Source: an uncultured Clostridia bacterium (GTDB taxonomy: Bacteria; Bacillota; Clostridia; Christensenellales; Aristaeellaceae). From it: a DNA stretch of 18,443 nucleotides. The stretch lies in the NCBI GenBank assembly GCA_934647305.1, contig CAKUFI010000052.1, positions 1-18,443 of the forward strand, read 5' to 3'. Below the pieces are notes generated by a model, which was given only the letters and a program-made list of their open reading frames with translations, was not told where the DNA came from and did no database searches. This document shows, piece after piece, positions 14,305 to 18,443 of the stretch. Positions within the stretch are counted from its first letter, which is position 1. Every line of letters starts with the position of its first letter. Made by a program: the position numbers and the translations under genes.

Positions 14305-14476
14305 GAAACAAATAAGTGAGAGATATGCGGTACCCAGAATGCGGCGTGGGTGGAGGGAAACTATCTGCGTAGTGGCATTCCTTGAGAGAAATAAACATGA
14401 GAAGCACTCGTTACCTGCGGCGCGGAAAAAGGGTTCAGAGCTGGAAGCGGGCGAGGTCGTGCATTACAACGAAGAT
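14305..14476. other. Intergenic segment with no recognised content
   Basis: This lies between two facing copies of the stop-associated element. Short open frames pass through (for example 14339-14530), but none has a convincing ribosome binding site or a recognisable product. It is part of the 661-nt gap between miaA and the GH106-like gene; the rest of that gap is repeat sequence and a promoter. Confidence 0.5.
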
Positions 14477-14728
14477 GCTCTCCCGCAAGCGTTTCTTTTG
14501 GGAAAGCACACTTCTAAAACCAATATGTAATGCGGATCATAGTGTTTTCCGGGAGAGCTCGAGAGCAAACCCGTCCGGAAACTCTTGAGGGGCACTATCC
14601 ATGAGCTTTCGGATGACGAAGAATCCTGAGGCTCTAATTTATGGCCGAAGGATTCGCGTGGTTGGCGCCAGCAGTTGGCTCCGGGCACTGCCCGGTCAAA
14701 AAGGCGGCCTCTCGAACGTCCCCTCCCT
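14477..14728 (-). repeat. Decayed, gene-less copy of the stop-associated element
   Basis: A degenerate hairpin A (GCTCTCCC 14477-14484 with GGGAAAGC 14500-14507) leads to the linker GCGGATCATAGTGTTTTCC (14532-14550) and the hairpin-B left arm CGAGAG (14559-14564). The right arm GGCGGCCTCTCG is about 140 nt later (14704-14715). The insert ends with CCGGGC-ACT-GCCCGG next to the right arm, the same module that interrupts the miaA copy. Orientation is opposite to the miaA copy. The sequence after it resembles the fucO 3' junction, but no minus-strand gene ends here. Confidence 0.65.
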
Positions 14729-14731
14729 TGA

Positions 14732-14752
14732 CGAAATCCGCGCTGAATTTCG
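14732..14752. promoter_or_regulatory. Inverted repeat upstream of the GH106-like promoter
   Basis: CGAAAT (14732-14737) and ATTTCG (14747-14752) are separated by 9 nt, just upstream of the -35 at 14761. The spacing suits a dimeric regulator, but 6-bp half sites can arise by chance. Confidence 0.3.
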
Positions 14753-14760
14753 GGCGCGGG

Positions 14761-14789
14761 GTGACAGGACGGGGAAGAAGGATTATAAT
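14761..14789 (+). promoter_or_regulatory. Promoter for the GH106-like gene
   Basis: GTGACA (14761-14766), a 17-nt spacer and TATAAT (14784-14789) lie about 45 nt before the start codon. One -35 mismatch leaves room for regulation. Confidence 0.78.
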
Positions 14790-14832
14790 GTAGGCAGGGA
14801 ATGGATACCTGTAAAAAAGGGAGGAGAATACG

Positions 14833-17800
14833 ATGCTTTACAAGAAGAACGACGCGCCGCGGCTGACGGACGAGCTGTTCAAAGCGCCGACCTCGGAATA
14901 CCGGGGCGCGCCCTTCTGGGCGTGGAACTGCAGGCTGGAGCGCGAGGAGCTGGAGCGGCAGATTGACGTGCTGCACGAGATGGGCTTCGGCGGCTTCCAC
15001 ATGCACGTGCGCACCGGCATGGACACCCCGTACCTGAGCGAGGAGTACATGGGGCTGATTAAAAACTGCGTAGACAAGGCGAAGAAGGATCAGATGCTGG
15101 CCTACCTGTACGACGAGGACCGCTGGCCCTCGGGCGCGGCGGGCGGCCTGGTGACCAAGGATGTGCGGTTCCGCGCGCGGCACCTGCTCTTCACGCCGGT
15201 GCCCTACGGCGCGGCGAAGGAAGGGGAAAGGTACGAGGGCTCGACCGCGGCCGCTACCCGCACCGAAAACGGCACGCTTTTGGGCTGCTACGACGTGCAG
15301 CTGGACGAGCGGGGCTACCTGACCGGCTACCGCCTGATCGGGCGGGACGAGCCGGCGAAGGGCGACAAGTGGTACGCCTATCTCGAGATTGCGACCGAGA
15401 GCCCCTGGTACAACAACCAGACCTACGTCAATACCCTGGACAAGAAGGCGATGGATCGCTTCATCGAGATCACCTATGAGAGCTATAACCGCACCATTGC
15501 GGACGAGTTCGACCGGACCGTGCCCTCGATCTTCACCGACGAGCCGCAGTTCTCCCACAAGGGCACGCTGAAGTTCGCGAAGGACCGCGAGGACGTGACG
15601 CTGCCCTGGACGGACGATCTGGCGGACACCTTCCGCGCGGCCTATGGCGAGGACCTGATCGCGGGCGTTCCGGAGCTGATCTGGGAGCTGCCGGACGGGA
15701 AGGTCTCGGTCATCCGCTATCATTACCACGACCACATCTGCGAGCGCTTCACCGAGGCGTTTGCGGACAACTGCGGCAAGTGGTGCCGCGACCATCACCT
15801 GAAGCTGACCGGCCACATGATGGAGGAGCCGACGCTGCGCTCGCAGACCGCCGCCCTGGGCGAGGCCATGCGCTCGTATCGCGGGTTCGACCTGCCCGGC
15901 ATCGACATGCTGTGCGCGAGCTTTGAGTACACCACCGCCAAGCAGACGCAGTCGGCCGTGCACCAGTTCGGCTACGAGGGCATGACCAGCGAGCTCTACG
16001 GCGTGACCAACTGGGACTTCGACTTCCGCGGCCACAAGCTGCACGGCGACTGGCAGGCGGCGCTGGGCGTGACCGTGCGCGTGCCGCACCTGAGCTGGGT
16101 GTCGATGGCGGGCGAGGCCAAGCGCGACTACCCGGCCTCGATCAACTACCAGTCCCCCTGGTGGAGGGAGTACAGCTACGTCGAAAACCACTTCGCCCGC
16201 GTGAACACCGCCATGACCCGCGGCAAGCCCCTCGTCAAGGTAGCGGTCGTGCACCCGATCGAGAGCTACTGGCTGCACTGGGGCCCCAGCGAGCAGACCG
16301 CGCTCGAGCGCGACCAGCTAGATCAGATGTTCCAGGACGTGACCAAGTGGCTGCTGTTCGGCTCGGTGGACTTTGACTTCATCAGCGAGTCGCTGCTGCC
16401 GGCGCAGTGCGAAAAGGGCGGCGCGCCGCTCAAGGTCGGCCAGATGGCCTACGACGCGGTGATCGTGCCCGGCTGCCAGACGCTGCGCTCGAGCACGCTG
16501 GATCGGCTCGAGGCCTTCAGGGACGCGGGCGGCCGGCTGATCTTCCTGGGCGACGCGCCCAAGTACGAAAACGCCGTGCCCTCCGCGCGCGGACGGGCGC
16601 TGTATGAGCGCAGCGAGCAGGCGGCCCTCAGCAAGGGCGCGCTGCTTCAGGCCGTGGAGCCCGAGCGAATGGTGGAGATCCGCAATGCCAGCGGCAGCAT
16701 GACGACCACGCTGCTTCACCAGATGCGCCGCGACGGCGAGGGCTGCTGGCTGTTCGTCGCCCACGGCGTCGAGCCTTATAATAAGGATATTTCCCGCTTC
16801 GAGGACGTGCGCATTCGCCTCAAGGGCGCGTTCCGCCCGACGGTTTACGACACGATCACCGGCGAAAAGGCGGCCATCGCCTATACCGCCGAAAACGGCC
16901 GCACCGAGATCCGCACCCGCCTGTACGACTACGACAGCTTGCTTCTCTGGCTCGAGCCGGTCGCCGAGGGTGCGTATGAGCCGGAAAACGCCGCCGCGTA
17001 TCGGGAGACCGGCGTGCGCCCGCCGCGCCTGATGAGCTATGCGCTCTCCGAGCCCAACGCGATGCTGCTCGACGCCGCCTGCTGGGCGCTCGACGACGGC
17101 GAGCTGCAGCCTGAGGAGGAAATGCTGCGCCTGGACAACGAGTGCCGCCGGAGGCTGGGCTGGCCGTCGCGCAGGAAGTCGGTCGCGCAGCCCTGGGTCG
17201 TGCCCAAGGAGCCGCTGACCCACGTCGTGCACCTGCGCTTCACGATCGACAGCGAGATCGACTACGCGGGCGCGCAGCTGGCCGTCGAGGATGCGGAGAG
17301 ACTGACCATCCGCCTGAATGGCGAGCCCGTGTCCAATGAAATCACCGGCTGGTACGTCGACCGCTCGATCAAGACCGTCGCGCTGCCGCCGCTGCACGCG
17401 GGCGAGAACACGCTCGAAATCGACATCCCCTTCGGCCAGCGCGCCAACATCGAGTGGTGCTACCTGCTGGGCGAGTTCGGCGTGCAGGCCAGCGGACGCA
17501 TGAAGAGGCTCGTCGCGCGGCCTGAAAAGCTCGCCTTCGGCAATTTCGTGTCGCAGGGGCTGCCCTTCTACGGCGGCAACGTGACCTACGAGCTGCCGAT
17601 CCGCGTGCCGGAGGACGGCGAGTACGCGCTCAAGGCGCCGCACTACCGCGGCACGCTAATGAAGGTCTCGCTGGACGGCGGAAAGCAGGAATACCTGGTC
17701 TACCCGCCCTATCAGCTCGAGCTGGGCCGCCTGACTGCGGGCGAGCACAGGATCAGCCTCACGCTCTTCGGCCATCGCCGCAACGGCTTCGGCCCGGTGC

Positions 17801-17931
17801 ATCTGGCGGATCTCGTGGCGCGCTGGATTGGCCCCGAGGCCTGGCGCACCGAGGGTGATTCCTGGTGCTACGACTACATGCTCTGCGAGGAGGGCGTGAC
17901 GTCCACTCCCGTGCTGCTCAAGCGCACCTGA
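14833..17931 (+). CDS. Large glycoside hydrolase, GH106-like (putative alpha-L-rhamnosidase)
   Basis: This encodes a 1032-residue protein with no signal peptide, so probably cytoplasmic. The N-terminal half reads as a TIM-barrel glycosidase of the GH106-like type: PFWAWN (27-32), GFGGFHMHVRTGMDTPYLSEEY (in 51-72), YLYDEDRWPSG (91-101), then FTDEP (234-238) and SELYG (386-390), whose acidic residues are candidate catalytic or metal ligands. Residues of about 468-580 look like the Rossmann-like domain found in beta-galactosidases (VKVAVVHP, YDAVIVPGCQTL, AGGRLIFLGDAP). A GH2-type sugar-binding beta-sandwich is likely at about 790-890 (LTIRLNGEPV, GENTLEIDI). AGGAGG lies 8 nt before the ATG. It is monocistronic. 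Rhamnosidase activity is an inference from the family; other alpha-glycoside targets are possible. Confidence 0.78.
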   Translation: MLYKKNDAPRLTDELFKAPTSEYRGAPFWAWNCRLEREELERQIDVLHEMGFGGFHMHVRTGMDTPYLSEEYMGLIKNCVDKAKKDQMLAYLYDEDRWPSGAAGGLVTKDVRFRARHLLFTPVPYGAAKEGERYEGSTAAATRTENGTLLGCYDVQLDERGYLTGYRLIGRDEPAKGDKWYAYLEIATESPWYNNQTYVNTLDKKAMDRFIEITYESYNRTIADEFDRTVPSIFTDEPQFSHKGTLKFAKDREDVTLPWTDDLADTFRAAYGEDLIAGVPELIWELPDGKVSVIRYHYHDHICERFTEAFADNCGKWCRDHHLKLTGHMMEEPTLRSQTAALGEAMRSYRGFDLPGIDMLCASFEYTTAKQTQSAVHQFGYEGMTSELYGVTNWDFDFRGHKLHGDWQAALGVTVRVPHLSWVSMAGEAKRDYPASINYQSPWWREYSYVENHFARVNTAMTRGKPLVKVAVVHPIESYWLHWGPSEQTALERDQLDQMFQDVTKWLLFGSVDFDFISESLLPAQCEKGGAPLKVGQMAYDAVIVPGCQTLRSSTLDRLEAFRDAGGRLIFLGDAPKYENAVPSARGRALYERSEQAALSKGALLQAVEPERMVEIRNASGSMTTTLLHQMRRDGEGCWLFVAHGVEPYNKDISRFEDVRIRLKGAFRPTVYDTITGEKAAIAYTAENGRTEIRTRLYDYDSLLLWLEPVAEGAYEPENAAAYRETGVRPPRLMSYALSEPNAMLLDAACWALDDGELQPEEEMLRLDNECRRRLGWPSRRKSVAQPWVVPKEPLTHVVHLRFTIDSEIDYAGAQLAVEDAERLTIRLNGEPVSNEITGWYVDRSIKTVALPPLHAGENTLEIDIPFGQRANIEWCYLLGEFGVQASGRMKRLVARPEKLAFGNFVSQGLPFYGGNVTYELPIRVPEDGEYALKAPHYRGTLMKVSLDGGKQEYLVYPPYQLELGRLTAGEHRISLTLFGHRRNGFGPVHLADLVARWIGPEAWRTEGDSWCYDYMLCEEGVTSTPVLLKRT

Positions 17932-17953
17932 TTCAATTAAACAATTATAAATG

Positions 17954-17997
17954 AAAGCAATCGCACCGGGACGAGCTGTCTCGGGGCGGCTGCTTTT
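17954..17997 (+). terminator. Intrinsic terminator after the GH106-like gene
   Basis: A long imperfect stem runs from AAAGCA (17954-17959) to TGCTTT (17991-17996), with an inner pairing of CCGGGAC with GTCTCGG, closed by a 5-nt loop and followed by T. It lies 22 nt after the stop codon. Confidence 0.75.
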
Positions 17998-18065
17998 GTC
18001 GAAAAGGCTTTGACAGGCCGGCGGATGGGGAAACAAACTCCGCTGCGATTTCCGAAAGACGAAGA

Positions 18066-18096
18066 CCCCGGGAACTCCTATTTATGGTTCCCGGGG
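18066..18096. repeat. Isolated 10-bp hairpin
   Basis: CCCCGGGAAC (18066-18075) pairs perfectly with GTTCCCGGGG (18087-18096) with an 11-nt AT-rich loop. No T-run follows on either strand, so it is not a standard terminator. It separates the terminator at 17954 from the repeat array at 18119. Confidence 0.65.
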
Positions 18097-18118
18097 GCGT
18101 GCTCTGTCCGGCGGCAGG

Positions 18119-18172
18119 CAAACTTCGGTGGGGGTCTGGGGGAGCGCAAAGCGAAGCGGAGCCTCCCCCAGC
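18119..18172 (+). repeat. Palindromic module B, first direct copy
   Basis: This 54-nt module differs from the copy at 18369-18422 at a single base and carries the CTGGGGGAG...CTCCCCCAG hairpin. The copies are 250 nt apart. Confidence 0.88.
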
Positions 18173-18197
18173 CAGAGACGCAGCGGAGCGGAACCGC

Positions 18198-18347
18198 GCA
18201 GACCTCGGCCGCTTCAGCTTATGGCGGCCGACGGTCGTCGATAGGATGCGCGGCAGCAGGTGGCCGTCGGCCCTGCCGACCGCAGACCTCGGCCGCTTCA
18301 GCCTATGGCGGCCGACGGTCGTCGATAGGATGCGCGGCAGCAGGTGG
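18198..18347 (+). repeat. Two direct copies of module A with a 30-nt unit between
   Basis: Module A occurs at 18198-18263 and 18282-18347 (66 nt each, one difference, 84-nt period). A single reversed unit of the 30-nt repeat (18252-18281) spans the join. Module A also occurs inverted at 9489-9554. Confidence 0.88.
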
Positions 18348-18368
18348 GTGCAGGCTCAGCCGACTGGA

Positions 18369-18443
18369 CAAACTTCGGTGGGGGTCTGGGGGAGCGCGAA
18401 GCGAAGCGGAGCCTCCCCCAGCGGGGGTGCGGAGGCAATGCCG
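18369..18443 (+). repeat. Module B, second direct copy, cut by the window end
   Basis: This matches the reverse complement of 9338-9407 up to the last base of the window, with a 5-nt indel, so the shared sequence may extend beyond the window. Confidence 0.85.

Noticed and set aside
14339..14588. Two overlapping short ORFs between miaA and the GH106-like gene
   Set aside because: No convincing ribosome binding site, no recognisable product, and both run into repeat sequence.

Overview
The window is GC-rich and carries Bacillota-style signals: textbook sigma-A promoters with 17-nt spacers, strong AGGAGG-type ribosome binding sites and hairpin terminators. Together with the gene content this suggests a GC-rich clostridial bacterium, perhaps gut-associated (Christensenellales/Oscillospirales-like). 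That placement is an inference from style and gene families, not from a marker-gene search. No rRNA, tRNA, CRISPR array, transposase, integrase or phage gene was recognised.

Layout. 95-1465 (-) is a MATE-family efflux transporter. 1831-6083 (-) is the sbcD-sbcC operon (hairpin- and end-processing nuclease), read leftwards from a promoter at 6130-6158. Divergent to it, a consensus promoter (6210-6238) drives a small membrane-anchored protein of unknown function (6276-6971, +). 7518-9140 (-) is a GH32 beta-fructosidase. 9835-10983 (-) is a FucO-type lactaldehyde reductase. 11447-13054 (+) is pyrG with a structured leader. 13263-14171 (+) is miaA. 14833-17931 (+) is a 1032-residue GH106-like glycosidase. 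Fructan/sucrose cleavage (GH32), possible rhamnoside cleavage (GH106-like) and lactaldehyde reduction (the fate of rhamnose or fucose) fit an anaerobic plant-glycan fermenter, but these genes are not in one operon and each has its own promoter.

The most unusual content lies between the genes. (1) A two-hairpin element (called here the stop-associated element) follows the stop codons of sbcC, GH32 and fucO within 1-12 nt, and overlaps the stop of miaA. In gene direction it reads: stop, hairpin B (GGGGAGG...CCTCCCC arms), a conserved 20-nt linker (GGATCAAAGTGCTTTCCGGG when read towards the gene), a T-rich spacer, and hairpin A (CTCCCCGAA/TTCGGGGAG). A fifth, decayed copy at 14477-14728 has no gene attached. 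The hairpin-A/linker half is tandemly amplified with a 115-117-nt period at 7151-7465. (2) A second set of GC-rich palindromic modules forms mosaic arrays at 9266-9672 and 18119-18443. The same modules occur there in opposite orientation and different order, including a perfectly phased 30-nt tandem repeat. These arrays resemble REP/BIME-type or MITE-type intergenic repeats, but I recognise no named family.

Regulatory signals of note are the pyrG leader (terminator-like hairpin, overlapping alternative hairpin, T6 run next to the start site), a perfect 17-nt palindrome at the fucO start site, and an inverted repeat upstream of the GH106-like promoter.
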